Positions 32,801-44,070 of a stretch of 64,000 nt of DNA are shown here, piece by piece (the stretch's first letter is position 1; each line of letters opens with the position of its first letter). A program made the translations under genes and the position numbers. The notes below the pieces were generated by a model. That model did no database searches. It had not been told where the DNA came from and saw only the letters and a program-made list of their open reading frames with translations. The stretch lies in the NCBI RefSeq assembly GCF_024166365.1, contig NC_064839.1, forward strand, positions 40,684,378-40,748,377, written 5' to 3'. The stretch is from Elephas maximus indicus. Lineage: Eukaryota > Chordata > Mammalia > Proboscidea > Elephantidae.

Positions 32801-34600
32801 ACCCCTGAATAAAAAAATAACCTTATCCTCAAATTTGCTATGATAATGTCTGCAGATATGTGATAACCCTTGCAGGTATAAAAATCAAAGAGGAAACTGC
32901 ATTTTCCACCATGAGAAGACTAACTGTAATCTTGGTAACCTTGTAATCTTTTTCTTTCACTACCTGATGTGTCCTGTGTTTGGAGAGTCTGATTCTTTCA
33001 AAGTCTGGACTACTTTGTAAAACTCTGCAAATAAAAATACTTTTCTTAATGTTTTTGTCTGTGAGTCTTCCTTTTACCATCCCTTACCCTTTTTAAAATC
33101 TTTCAATATTGTTTTTATTGGTATTAAGACATATTATTCATTGTTGAAATTCATTTAAGTCTTCAAGAATTTTTTTTTCTCTCTCTGATTGGATTATAAA
33201 CTCCTTAATCCCAGATAGCATCCTTATATTTCTTTGTACTTTCCACAGACTCCAGTATGAGGCTTTATGATAATACATGGCGATAAGGGTTTAGCTGATC
33301 GATGGACTAATACATCACTTACATATATCTGTGATTCATATATTTTCCTGAAAACTAATTTTAAAAGACAAATTGATTCAGGGTATCATTAATCTCTCCC
33401 TTATGTACTCTCATGCATTTAGATGCTCTGAAAAATATATTGACCAAATAGCACTTTGTATCTTCTCATTTCTTCAAAAACACAAAAAGAATTCATATTA
33501 AAATAATCCTTGTTATTCAATAGCTGTATCTATATATTACTTTATTTATTTTTTAAGATAAAAACTGTATAGACATATATACAGTTGATAGTTCTAAGAG
33601 CCTTATTACAAAAACCAGCATTCCCTACCACGTACCCCTATTGCTCCCTAAAGGAAATCATTTCAACTCTTTAACTGTTTTTTTTTCATTTTTACCACCG
33701 TATCTCTAAACAGCATATTTATAAAGCTATTTTTTAATTTTCATATTTAACCATTATCTATTCACTTTCCACAGTGGATGCTCTCTTTCATTCCCCTCAT
33801 CTCCCCAACTACCTTCTTCCCACACACAGACCACTTATTCCTTCATCTTCCCCAATATAGTTCTATTTGCATTTTGGTTGGCTGTAATATTCAGCCTTTA
33901 CGTTATTTATCTAGGTAAACATAATGATACTATGATTACTTTTCCTTTCTTGCTTATTTTGTTTTTCCAGAGTTAGTAACTATCTTGGTTTTTTCATTTG
34001 CTTAGTTTGCTATGTACTTATCAACATATCTATTTCTAAACTCTCCCTCAAATATTTGAATCTTCTCTAAATACACTGAACACTGAAATGTACTATATAT
34101 ATGTACACACATACACATATATATTTCCCCACACCCCCAATTTTCTCCTCTTGGAGATAATATTTCTGAAACCTTTCTAACCATTCCAATCTGAACGGTC
34201 TGTCTCCAGGTCTGCTGCACAGATCTCCCTTTACCACCAACCTGATTTCCTTACTTTCTGGTTCGAATGTTCTCCTCCTTCTTAGACAGGCTGAAGGTTT
34301 ACTTTCACACTTGATAATCTGGGTACAGAATTCTAAGTTATATATAATTTTTTTTGAGACTTTTAAAGGCAATGCTGCACTGTCATCTAGTTTCTAGTTC
34401 TGTTCATGAGAAGCGAGATGCCATTCATAGTCCTTATCCTTAGAATGTGATCTGTTTTCACTCTCTAGAAGCTTCTAGGATCTTCTCTTTATTCGAGGTC
34501 TGTCTTCACTTATTACGCTAGGTATTTCGTGGGCCCTTACTCCCTGGAAATGCATTTACCTTCTCTGGAAAACAAACTTCCAGTTTCCTGCTAAGATATT
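32801..34600. other. Intronic DNA without recognised genes
   Basis: AT-rich sequence. The 80-codon minus-strand frame at 32838-33080 has no domain I recognise. The block 33541-34380 has an L1-like base composition and could be an old LINE 3' region, but I cannot place it. Confidence 0.45.
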
Positions 34601-34604
34601 ACTG

Positions 34605-34745
34605 TTGTTAGTTGTCATGGAGTTGGCTCTAACTCATGGTGACCTTATGTAGAACAGAACGAAATGTTACCCGATCCTGAGCCATCTTCATGATCATTGG
34701 TATGTTTGAGTCCATTGTCACTGCCACTGTGTATTCTGAGTGCCT
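34605..34745 (-). mobile_element. Short RTE 3' fragment
   Basis: The plus strand reads actgttgttagttgtcatgg, then aacagaacgaaatgttaccc and gagtccattgtcactgccac. This is a diverged copy of the terminal 140 bases of the RTE element. Confidence 0.75.
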
Positions 34746-35502
34746 TTCAGCTTAAGGGGCTCATCCTCCAGCACTATATATGACCATATTCTGTTGTGAT
34801 ACATAGGTTTTTCACTGGCTAATTTTTGGAACTAGACTTCCAGGCCTTTCTTCCCAGTCTTAGTCTGGATGCTTCACTGACACCTGTCCACCATGTGTGA
34901 CCCTGCTGATATTTGAAATACTAGTGGCATGGCTTCCAGCATCATAACAACATGCAAGCCATCATAATACGACAGACTGACAGACAGATGGTCTGCCCGA
35001 TGGTTCCTTCTCCTTCAGCGCTCAGCTGAAACATCATCTCCTCAGAGAGCCCTGCCCTAGACACCTGAACACATCTTCTAGAACTCTCCCTCCCTATTAC
35101 CCCTGCTGGACACCTTTTGTTTGCTCAGTAATAGTTATTCCAATTTGTTATTTCATTTTCTTTCTCCATTAAGCTGTGAGTTCCACAAGGAGAAAAAGTA
35201 TGCTAGTACTATGCCTAGTACCTAAGAAGAGCTTGGTACATGTTAGTTAAATAAATGAATAAATATTCCTACTACCAATCAGTACCTGAGTACTTCATAT
35301 AAAATTACTTCTGTCACAATAGACATTTAATCTTGTTATGAAATAAAAGGGTTTTCAGAAGCTTGGAATAGACTCAAAATGCTTTAGAAATTTTTGCTTA
35401 CAAATGAGAAGACAGAATTTCATCCCAAGTTTCATGCTGTGGACAAATTAAGTTAGAGGACCTTTCAGGTAGTGACAGGAGAAGAGAGAAATTCATATTT
35501 AC
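34746..35502. other. Last intron of WDR59, donor side
   Basis: No gene is recognised. The segment ends at the donor of the 35503-35645 exon. Mildly diverged text around 35000-35260 resembles old repeat sequence, but I cannot classify it. Confidence 0.5.
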
Positions 35503-35645
35503 CAATTCCTTTGTGAGGATCAGGGGGACAGGAAACAAACTTCAGCACTTCAGCTCGTTTCTCTCTCAGGCCCCAGCGATACAGGATTTCTCCATAGCAT
35601 TTCTTAAAGTCATCAAATTGCTGCGTATTCGCAGGGTCCAGAAGC
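35503..35645 (-). CDS. WDR59: WDR59 penultimate coding exon
   Basis: 143 nt encoding LLDPANTQQFDDF to CPPDPHKGI. It starts with one base completing the Arg codon left by the preceding exon (NK-R-LLDP) and ends with one base of the Glu codon completed by the terminal exon. The acceptor is aattctatccag and the donor is attg/gtaaat. A better-looking pyrimidine tract 21 bases upstream (atcttaaag) would add seven codons; I prefer the inner AG because it gives the junction known for the protein. The region is a helical segment before the zinc-binding C-terminus, with FDDFKKCYGEILYRWGLREK as its hallmark. Confidence 0.96.
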
Positions 35646-35795
35646 CTGGATAGAATTTTTAAATTCCTGTCAGTTCCTTTAAGATAAAACAAACTCAATA
35701 CCAGGAGGCATTTTATGTGCCTTCCTTAAAGCAAGTATAATTTTGGAGAATCTAAGAGTTATGAAATGGTAGGCCTCGCTGAGGAAGGTTGTTAC

Positions 35796-35922
35796 CTTTT
35801 GTTTTTATCATGCTGGTCACGCTCTCGTTCACGAGGATCACTGTAGGTCAAACTCCCAAAACGTATTTCTTCCGGTGAAGACTCTCCCCAGGGTGAAGAT
35901 AAATGTTCTGCCTCTCTTCCCG
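35796..35922 (-). CDS. WDR59: WDR59 coding exon (charged linker)
   Basis: 127 nt between acceptor ggttttcttcag and donor aaaag/gtaac. It encodes GREAEHLSSPWGESSPEE, then a tract rich in Arg/Asp/Glu (SDPRERERDQHDKNK). Its first two bases finish an Ala codon begun at 36837 and its last two begin an Arg codon finished at 35645. The low-complexity, highly charged composition suggests an exposed linker. Confidence 0.96.
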
Positions 35923-36836
35923 CTGAAGAAAACCAAATGGGAATGGAAGATGGAAATTAGAGAAAGCATGCAAAATATCTGAAACTCTTTCTTAATGCAG
36001 TGGGTCCAATGTCTCCCCTGAAAGAAAAACTAAGCTGAGATTCTGAGAAACACAACTAAAGAGAACCCTTCCCATGCCTTACCTTTTTGTCTAGATATTT
36101 ATTAAGTTAACCTTTTCATTAAGTACACACATAATGATTAAGCAAATTATGGTATATTGATATAATGGAATATTATATAGTCATTATTCATAAAAATATT
36201 TTAAATGATGAGAAAATGCATATGATAAATTAAAAACACAGAACAAAAAATTGCATATATAGAATGACCCCCCCCCCACAAAAATTAGAAGAAAAGGTTC
36301 TGAAAAGTTAACGAATATTATTTCTAGGTGAGAGGATTATCAATGATTACTATTTTCTTCTCTAATACTTTTTGTTTGTTTTTCCTTATTTGGCATGTAT
36401 TGTTTTTATACTCAAGAAAAATAAAATTAAAAAAAAAATCAGAAAACACAAATATACCTATTTTGAGGCAGACCTTTATGGTCAGCTGGAGACAGGCCCA
36501 GACTTATTTCTCTACATTGAAAGAGGTAGATAACAGGAAGACACAAATGATCATGTAGAAAGGTAAGGTCAGGTTTTGGGGGTGAAGAGTGAGAAGTTCC
36601 AATATCAGTTATAAGCTAAAAAGATACCCAGCAAGATGCAAGAAATTGGTCTGTTCAAACATGAAAGCCCAGGCCTTGCTAGCAATTGTATCCCCATCTT
36701 CCAAAATTTAAAGAGATATGGGAAACAAGGAAAAACATGGAGAATGCTCATCTATAACAGATTACATATTCACAACATGCACACAGACTTTATTGGACTA
36801 AAAACCCAGCACGGGTGAAGCCATTTGGATACCAAC

Positions 36837-36909
36837 CTATGTTCCAGCCACCAGTGTTGAGCCCTGGGTCTGACATACTTGAGCAGGAACCAGAGGAAGT
36901 GAAGCTAGG
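36837..36909 (-). CDS. WDR59: WDR59 coding exon (73 nt)
   Basis: Encodes PSFTSSGSCSSMSDPGLNTG and GWNI, then one base of the next codon. The acceptor is cgtcctgtctgtag and the donor is catag/gttggt, a weak GT site lacking the usual AAG after GT. Ser/Gly-rich, probably unstructured. Confidence 0.95.
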
Positions 36910-37017
36910 CTACAGACAGGACGAGAAGAACAAAGAGAAGGAGCATCAAAATACCATTCCACATGGAATTTTACATTCAGGAACATTTAGACACAAACCA
37001 GTAAACCACACACTTAC

Positions 37018-37168
37018 ATATCGACTATGGGACACCACAAGATTGGAAGAACGGTTAGGAAAAGGCCCAAAGGGGTTTGGTATTCCCTGAGGCCTAGACT
37101 GGGCTTCAAACACGCTGCAAAGCATAGCCAATGTCTGAACATCCCGAAGCTGACAGTAATGAGCCAAC
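37018..37168 (-). CDS. WDR59: WDR59 coding exon (LAHYC block)
   Basis: 151 nt, starting with the last base of a Leu codon. It encodes LAHYCQLRDVQTLAMLCSVF, then PNPFGPFPNRSSNLVVSHSR and Tyr, ending on a codon boundary. The acceptor is cattttcttcag and the donor is tat/gtaagtg, a consensus site. The helical LAHYC...MLCSVFEAQ motif is typical of the C-terminal region of GATOR2 beta-propeller subunits (alpha-solenoid part). Confidence 0.97.
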
Positions 37169-37538
37169 CTGAAGAAAATGATGAGAGGAAAGAAAACAAG
37201 TCAAGATACGGGATACAGGAAGGATAACTACCACAATTATGATGGGTTGTTGCCATAGCAGTAAGAAGGGACGATTTGTAATTCTGCCTCAAAAACCCCT
37301 ATCAGGGACTGGGGCTCTCTACAGATCAAGTGGTTTGGCTAAATGTGTTTTGGAATAAAACATATCAGAATATTACCAGTGACCTAACAGCTAACACAAA
37401 AGCTTTGCTGGCATCAGACATGGGCTCAAACTTCAATGCCACCTTGCCAAGAACTAGGTCGACGAACACAACATCTGAGTGATGCAATACATACTTTCTT
37501 AGTAACCCAATTTCAAGGAAGAGCACACTGCTTTTTGC

Positions 37539-37553
37539 GGGGGGGGGGGGGGG
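37539..37553. repeat. G15 homopolymer
   Basis: A run of 15 G on the plus strand (C on the WDR59 sense strand) within an intron. Runs of this length are error-prone in assemblies and can form quadruplex-type structures. Confidence 0.9.
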
Positions 37554-37987
37554 TCTCTATAGACTTCATTCTTATAACCTAAAGCTACATGAAGGCAGTC
37601 AAAGAACACTGTACCACCAATGTACAGCAAGCAGTCCACAGACTAGAGAATTACGAATGTGAGCTATTAAAGAAAAAGAATATTTTTACCTTTTAGGTAC
37701 TCAGATCCCCTTTGTTCTTTTCAGGCTCACTATGCTCAAACACGAGGTAGGGATCAGAAGGACTTCGACTTGGTGATGGAATAATATCACTATCTTTCTA
37801 TCACTCAACATCTAATATTTTAAAAAGTGCTTTCACACCTGCTATCTCGTTTGGTAGGTAGAAGAAGCATTATCATCCCTGTGTTAATGATAAAGCAACT
37901 AACGCCTGAGTATTTGCCCCAGGTCCGGCTTCAACAAGTAAGTAAAGCAAGCTCCACCCCAAAGGGAGTAGAGTTTCTCTGTTCAGG

Positions 37988-38110
37988 ATCTGTTGTCGTT
38001 TAGGTACCATCGAGTCAATTCCAACTCGTGGCGACCCTATGCACAACAGAACAAAACACTGCCCGGTCCTGCACCAACCTCACAATTGTTGCTATGCTTG
38101 AGACCTAGTC
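37988..38110 (-). mobile_element. Short RTE 3' fragment
   Basis: The plus strand reads tgttgtcgtttaggtaccat, then cgtggcgaccctatgcacaa and cactgcccggtcctgcacca. About 120 bases of the RTE 3' end, well conserved. Confidence 0.85.
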
Positions 38111-38641
38111 CTCACTATTACAGAGGTTCAGGTGGTTTTACTCAGTTGTACGTTATTTTGTATATTTCTAGTATGTCATATTTTGCTGCAATAAATTGAA
38201 CACAAGCTCAGTGTTTTAAGCAGACTGACAACATTGGAGTACACATGACATAAACTGCCTAACAGGGTGAAAGTATCACAGCCTTTGGAAATGGGAAAAC
38301 CAAAACACAATTTTCTAATCTGTTCTCAGGGGCTAAACCCTGTGGCACCCGAGAAAACATTTATCATCTTAAGAACTCAGATTTTTGTGTTCAGACTGAT
38401 GTGACACAGGACATATCAGTCTCTGGGTCACAAATCCTTGTTATGAACAACAAATATTACATAGTTCCTTCTCCTATATGAAATTAGTTCTGCACTGACA
38501 TTGTTTTGGCACTAAAAGGAAAAATTCTTCTTCCTCTCATTCCTTAGGCCTCTGCACCTTTCTCTTAGACAACATTTAAAATGTTTACAGCCCTAAAATT
38601 TATATCACTCATTTTTCCCACTTTTAGCTCTCAAAACCTAC

Positions 38642-38754
38642 AGAGATTCCAGCAGCTGTCGCCCAAATGGATGTCGAGCCCAGGGTGTTTCCAAATCTGG
38701 GTCAGACTTCGGACCAAGGCAAAGATCTGTAGCTACTGTAGCCAGTGACCAAAC
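38642..38754 (-). CDS. WDR59: WDR59 coding exon (VWSLATVATDLCLG)
   Basis: 113 nt starting on a codon boundary: VWSLATVATDLCLGPKSDPD, then ETPWARHPFGRQLLES and the first two bases of a Leu codon completed at 37168. The acceptor is tttgtccag and the donor is tct/gtaggt. It forms part of the alpha-helical middle-to-C-terminal region. Confidence 0.97.
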
Positions 38755-38854
38755 CTGGACAAACCAAAGAGAAACATGCAAACTCAGACTGGTGAGGGCA
38801 GGAACAAAAATCATGGCAGAACTCCACCCTTCTCCATATGCGGCCTAAAGCCTA

Positions 38855-38965
38855 TGACTCTGAGGGTGGAAAAGCTGGGAGCTTATGGAAATGCAGAACT
38901 TTAGGCCCCACTCCAGACCTACTGAATCACAATCTGTATTTTAACAAGATCTTCAGGGAATGTGT
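38855..38965 (+). repeat. MER5-type DNA transposon fragment
   Basis: Contains gcccactccagacctactg, then aatcacaatctgtattttaa caagatcttcaggg in order, as in the mammal-wide non-autonomous hAT elements of the MER5 group. The ends are not preserved. Confidence 0.65.
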
Positions 38966-39775
38966 ATAAGAAACAATAGCCTAAAAAACAATATTCAGGA
39001 GACTTCAGAGAAACAACACAGTACAGTAACTTCAATGGGTCATCTATTTAACCACTAACTCACATGAATTTTTCTGCTGCTTCATTGGTGAACTGGGTTG
39101 GGAGGGGAGCGGGGAGCACCTGTATTACTTTTCAGATCTGCCCATCTTCACCTAAAGAATGAAAAACTTTGTTGCCTTCATTACAAAAGTTTCAGTAGGC
39201 TCTTTGAAGGTTAAGGAAAATAGGCCAAGACAAAATAGACTTGGCTTTATTTTTGTTGACACTCAATCTGGGGCATACCTCCAAACCTGAAATCTCATGG
39301 GGCCTGGAGTCATGAAGCAGCGACACGTGTGCACTTGTCTATTAAATCCTAGACACAATGCTAAATACATCAAGCTTATAAAGAAAGACCCCAAACCCGC
39401 TACCAATATCTGTAAAAATCTAATACTAATTTTGGAAAATCTTTCTTTATAGCAACACATCATTGTATGCCCATATAAGAAGCATACTGGCCATATAAAA
39501 TCAATTAAATTATATGGCACCAACATGCTTAAATAACACACCCACATATTGGTTAACACGAGAAACCCGAGGTTTACATTCATCCCTATAAACAATGACC
39601 CATCTGAATGGCTGCTGAAAGAAGCTAATGGTTTACTAGAGCAGGATGTTTGCTACCTTGACTGACAATCTAAGCATGATATTTCCTCACCTACAATAAC
39701 CATTTCTTAAATAAATGTCTTTAACAAAAAGAGTGACACTTGGGTTTATTTCTGTAACTCTTTGCAAAATAGTAG

Positions 39776-39932
39776 AGCCCTGGTGGCACAGTGGTTGAGA
39801 GCTACAATTGCTATTCAAAAGGTCAGCAGTTCGAATCCACCAGCTGCTCCTTGGAAATCCTATGGAGCAGTTCTACTCTGTTCTATAGGGTCACTATGAG
39901 TTGGAATCAACTCGATGGCACTGGGTTTTTGG
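39776..39932 (+). mobile_element. AfroSINE with clean target-site duplication
   Basis: Short-form AfroSINE from gccctggtggcacagtggtt to gatggcactgggtttttgg. It is flanked by a direct repeat ttgcaaaatagtag (39762-39775 and 39933-39946). It lies in a WDR59 intron, antisense to the gene. Confidence 0.93.
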
Positions 39933-39984
39933 TTGCAAAATAGTAGACACATCGTCTTCAACACATGCATAAAGAACAACAATA

Positions 39985-40050
39985 TAAACTTTCACTTAAA
40001 GCACAATAAAAATTATTTAAAAAAACAACAACAACAATAAAAAAAAAACT
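39985..40050 (+). mobile_element. Tip of an L1 3' end
   Basis: About 40 bases of the lineage's 3' terminus (aaactttcacttaaagcaca, ataaaaatt) and an A-rich tail with (aac)n. A very short, heavily 5'-truncated L1 insertion. Confidence 0.8.
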
Positions 40051-40179
40051 CAAGCATTTTCACTGGTGTCATTTCTCTGTCCAATTAAGCAGTAACATGC
40101 CACAAACGTTGATGATAATTAGAAAAACAGCAGTAGCAATCGGACCATATACTGGGCATTTATCATCTACCAGGTAGAG

Positions 40180-40375
40180 GTATGGGAACTTTATATGTAT
40201 TTTCTTATTTATTTCTCATAATCACCTGGGAAGTATTGCTCCCATTTTATAGTTGAGGAAATTGAGGTTCAGAAAGATTAGGTAGCTTGCCTATGACCAC
40301 ACAACTAAAAAGTAACAGAGCCCAGATTCAAATCCAGGCCTATCTGAATGCAAAGGTCTTTTTCCACTTCACTTG
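40180..40375 (-). repeat. MIR SINE
   Basis: The reverse-strand MIR core is visible on the plus strand: ccattttatagttgaggaaa, then gcctatgaccacacaactaa and agattcaaatccaggc. Confidence 0.8.
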
Positions 40376-40554
40376 AACTAGCCTGACCTTCCAAATCGAC
40401 TCTGCCAGAAAAGTACTGAAAACTTAAAAAAAAAAAAAAAAAATCTAGAAAACAGTTTTTCCTCAGAGATTATTTTTTCAAACACGAACCTTGAGTCTAC
40501 CTTAGTATTGCATTTACCAATCTTTTCACCAATGCCATGAGATAATTAATTAGT

Positions 40555-40640
40555 CTGATGGTTCTCATTTTACATGCATACACAGAGGCTGAGAGAGTCT
40601 GACATAACTTGCCCAAGGCTTTACCTCTAGGACGCAAAAC
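40555..40640 (-). repeat. MIR fragment
   Basis: A short core match: ttctcattttacatgcatac, then agaggctgagagagtctgac and cttgcccaaggc. Confidence 0.6.
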
Positions 40641-40984
40641 TGAACTATCATCCTTCCACCATTTACAGCTGAACTATGAATTCTGCAAGATTTCTACTAC
40701 TCGTGTTGCCTCCTTCGTGTTCACTGAGCTTTAGGTGGCTGGGTTTTTTTTAGAAAAAGATTAAACGCATGCCTAAATTTCTCCCAAAAGGGTTTGGGGG
40801 TAGAGTCTTGACAGTGTTTATTGGAAGACAAATGGAAACCTTAGGGAATTTTTAATCAGATAAAAATCGAGAGAAGGCCTTAGCTTTGGCTCATTTGGAA
40901 GGTTTTAAGGAAAAAAAAAACTGAGCTGATAGAATAATAGCTAGCAGTTTCCATTGCTCAATCTAATCCTCACACTAAAGAATT

Positions 40985-41222
40985 AAGGGTGCAATAGAGA
41001 CAAAGTGGATTAGTGGTTGCCTCGGGCTGGGAGTACTGGTGGAGGGAGTGGGGGTGACAGCTGAGAGGGGCAGGGTATCTTTTTAAGGTAATGAATATGT
41101 TCTAAAATTGACTATGGTGATGGCTGCACCACTTTGAATATACTATAAGCCATTGAATTGCATATTTTAAATGAATTAATTGGAAGGTATATCAATTATA
41201 TCTCAAAGCTGTTAAAACAAAC
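40985..41222 (+). mobile_element. Old L1 3' UTR fragment
   Basis: Typical L1M-type 3' end: agtggttgcctcgggctggg, gtgatggctgcaccactttg, atactataagccattgaatt, gtatatcaattatatctcaa. Heavily diverged from the young lineage. Confidence 0.75.
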
Positions 41223-41620
41223 AATATAGGCTCAGCTTATTTTAATATACTAGATATGTTCCTGCAAAAATTTCTAAGGTTAAATCGTCATTTAAAAACT
41301 GAAAACTCTCATCAAAGGAACACTCTGGCAAACCTTTTATTAAATGAAGCATTTTTAAAAGTAAGAAGAAAAAAAAAAAAAGAATTGAGGGTACAAATGC
41401 CAAAGATATAGATACTCAAATTTAGGTATATAACAATCATCATGGTATTGAAATAGAAAAGAGATGTAATGAAAAGTATTTAGGTGTAATGAAAAGTGTT
41501 TTAGGACCTCTCCAACTAAGCAATAATAAGAAAAACATCCAGGTGATTTGGAAAGCTTCCCTAACATATACACATTGGCAAACAAAAATCCAGACCTCCA
41601 CCAAAGAGGATGTACAATAC

Positions 41621-41702
41621 CTGGACAAGATCTTTTCTTCCAACAAGCATGGCTGAAGCAGCATTCTTCTGACATGTTTCCTGAATATCATTCACATTCA
41701 AT
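41621..41702 (-). CDS. WDR59: WDR59 coding exon (82 nt)
   Basis: Starts with one base (A) completing Ile, then LNVNDIQETCQKNAASAMLV and GRKDLVQ, ending on a codon boundary. The acceptor is ttcttccag, preceded on the sense strand by a long poly(T), and the donor is cag/gtattg. The sequence is close to that of other mammals, with Met in the AASAM position. Confidence 0.96.
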
Positions 41703-41742
41703 CTGGAAGAAAAAAAAAAAAAAAGTAGCTTTCTAGTCTAAA

Positions 41743-41782
41743 AAAATATATATATTTATTTATTTATTTATTTATTTTTTTA
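41743..41782. repeat. (TTTA)n microsatellite after (TA)n
   Basis: Short tandem repeat tatatatatttatttatttat and onward, just upstream of the acceptor of the 41621-41702 exon on the sense strand. Probably the tail of a degraded retroelement. Confidence 0.8.
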
Positions 41783-42249
41783 GCTTCCTAAATTAGTTAT
41801 TCTTGGTTTAACAAACAGACCAACAACTGCTTCTTGTGTTGTCATTCAAAATGTGTTATTCTGTGTTGTTCTTAGGCTTCTTTTCTATCTGACTTGGAGT
41901 AAAGCTTAACTATAGGTAATTTATGCTGACGGGTCCAGGCCTGAAGAATGCAAAACTGCGCACCCCTTTGAAGTCAGGAGAAGAGGTCATTCTCAAATAC
42001 TAATTTTTCAACCAGCTTTTCTATGGCGTTCCCAAGACTTTGGGGTTGAATAAAAATGGATTTAAATATGTGCAACACTGACTTTGGTTCCTAACACAAA
42101 CAGTACTGTTTACACTGCAAAGTAAATGCTTTTCATCATGTGTTCAAGTTCAGCAAGAAGAAGAAAACCTCAGGCTGGCCTCTGATGCCCGTCAACCACC
42201 CTACCAGCTCCTTTCAACCAAAGTCATTCTGCTTTTATCTGTTTATATA

Positions 42250-42750
42250 TCAGGTGTGTGGCAGGCAGAATTCTAAGATGGGCTTGCCCCCTGGCACGCA
42301 CACTTCAAATAATCTCCTTCCTCTGAATGTAGCCAGAACCAGTAATGTGATAGAATATGTTATTAATGTGATTAAGTTATTCATCAATTAACTCTGAGTT
42401 CTTCAAAAGGGAGATTATTATCCAAAGTGGGCCTAACCTGATCAGGTGAGCCTTTAGAGAGAAGGTGGAGTATCAGGGAGACATTCGAAGAAGATGAAAT
42501 TCCTGAAGAGTTGTATAGCTGCAAGGGACTCAATTCTGCTAACAACCTGAATGAACTTGGAAGAGGACCCTGAGGATCAGAAGCACACACACTGTCCCCC
42601 AGCTAATACCACGATTTCAGCCTGGTGAGACCCTGAGCAATGACTCAGCTAACTCAGGCCCAGACTCCTGAAACTTTGGCTAATAAATGTATGTTGTTTT
42701 AAGCCACTAAGTTTATAGCAACTTGTTACACAGCAATAGAAAACGAATAT
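42250..42750 (+). mobile_element. MLT1-type MaLR solo LTR
   Basis: From gtgtggcaggcagaattcta, through gtgatagaatatgttattaa and agcctggtgagaccctgag, to ttgttttaagccactaagtt and gcaatagaaaacgaatata. This is the layout of MLT1 LTRs. It is diverged and has no internal region. Confidence 0.8.
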
Positions 42751-42861
42751 ACTGAGCTTCTCTGAAAACTACTTTTGAACAAAGGCTCCAATACTTAAAA
42801 TAAAAGATTTGATAATCTTGACTAAGTTATAAGCGCAGCATCCTTGAAAGTTTGAACTTAC

Positions 42862-42995
42862 ATATACAGTTCTCCCAATGATTTGTGAACAGGAAGTAGG
42901 CAAGCAATATCCTGGATGATAACTTTTCCAGCAGCTTTGATTGGTCGATTGCCAGAGTCCAATCCCTCTCGCTTACTTTTCCATCTCCTTGATTT
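42862..42995 (-). CDS. WDR59: WDR59 coding exon (KSRRWKSKREG)
   Basis: 134 nt from a codon boundary: KSRRWKSKREGLDSGNRPIK, then AAGKVIIQDIACLLPVHKSL, GELY and two bases of Ile. The acceptor is gtcatctctctcag and the donor is tatat/gtaagt. The basic start followed by IIQDIACLLP is a hallmark of WDR59. The position after GNR reads Pro. Confidence 0.97.
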
Positions 42996-43874
42996 CTGAG
43001 AGAGATGACAAGATATAACTAACGGGGACTTTGATAAATGGAAACTTACAGTCGCACAGTACATCATATTCGGGTCATTGGTAATTTGCAGAGACTTTGC
43101 ATTACATCATGCCCACAATTACATGAATCAGCATCTGTAGGAAATAAAAGGATGACAAAGGGCATTGAGCTCTTAGTTCAAAGTTCTAACAGGAAATAAG
43201 CATCCACTGCTTTGTACATTCTGCAGGTGCTCAAAAATAGATACCATGAAGCAAGAATTTAAAAAACAGACAAAAAAAAAAAAAAAAAAAAACAGCAGCT
43301 AAATAAGTTAGTAAAGACCACAAGAAATGTAAGAGAAGAGCAACTTTTAAGGTTGGGTTCAGCACTAGGTGAAAATTCTTGATTGAAACCAATCAAGATT
43401 TTTTCTTCTGAGACAGTTTCAATAGGATTTGGTGAAAATTTAACTCAGACACAACAGTAGGTTTCTGCAAACCTTAATCTGTGGTAGGCAGACAGGGAAA
43501 CTTAGTAGCCCAAACAGAAATTACCCTGTTTTTCCTAAGACTTTTATTGCTTTTAAAAGTGATTATTTTAGAGTGCCAAAAATAACTGAGCAGGACTCAG
43601 GTAATGGCCATGGAAGATCATGAGCAGCTCCCCCATCTCCCCGGAGCCTTATCTACAGATGGCTATAGAGGAACCCCCACGTGTGAAATGGAAGATGGTC
43701 TGGGAAAGGAGAATTATTAGACTGGAGCCCCATCTAGTATCTTCAAAAATGAAAATGAGCCAGAGGAACAATATCTTATTTTTTCTTATTGCCAGAGTTT
43801 TAAAAAGGGGCACCAAAGAGAGTCAACTCAAAGGGAAATGAATGTATTTATTAAAAAAGAGGGCAAAAGCTGGT

Positions 43875-44070
43875 GAAAGGGCCTGGAATTTAAAGTTAGA
43901 AAATCTAGGTCTTCTGGTTTTACTATCACCATGTACTGGCTCCACATGATCCTGGGCAACTTATTTATTTGCTATAAATTTATTCTCATGTCTCTCTACT
44001 CTCACCTCTTAAGTTGTGGATAATGACAATGTCTGCAGTACCAATCTCACAAGGTTAATAAGGGCACAAT
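43875..44070 (+). repeat. MIR-like fragment
   Basis: The order gaaaatctaggtcttctggt, catgatcctgggcaacttat and gtggataatgacaatgtctg, then acctcac-like, follows MIR, with decay in the middle. Confidence 0.55.

Noticed and set aside
32838..33080. 80-codon minus-strand frame next to a MaLR LTR as retroviral coding remnant
   Set aside because: No retroviral motif is visible, and the LTR is solo with its own end before this stretch.
34067..34372. 101-codon minus-strand frame with a Tyr/Cys/Val-rich C-terminus
   Set aside because: The rich stretch is a translation of (TA)n/(CA)n-type simple sequence.
35646..35666. Longer version of the penultimate WDR59 exon using the AG after atcttaa
   Set aside because: It would insert GTDRNLKILS-like residues between NKR and LLDP. 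The inner AG keeps both the phase and the known protein junction.
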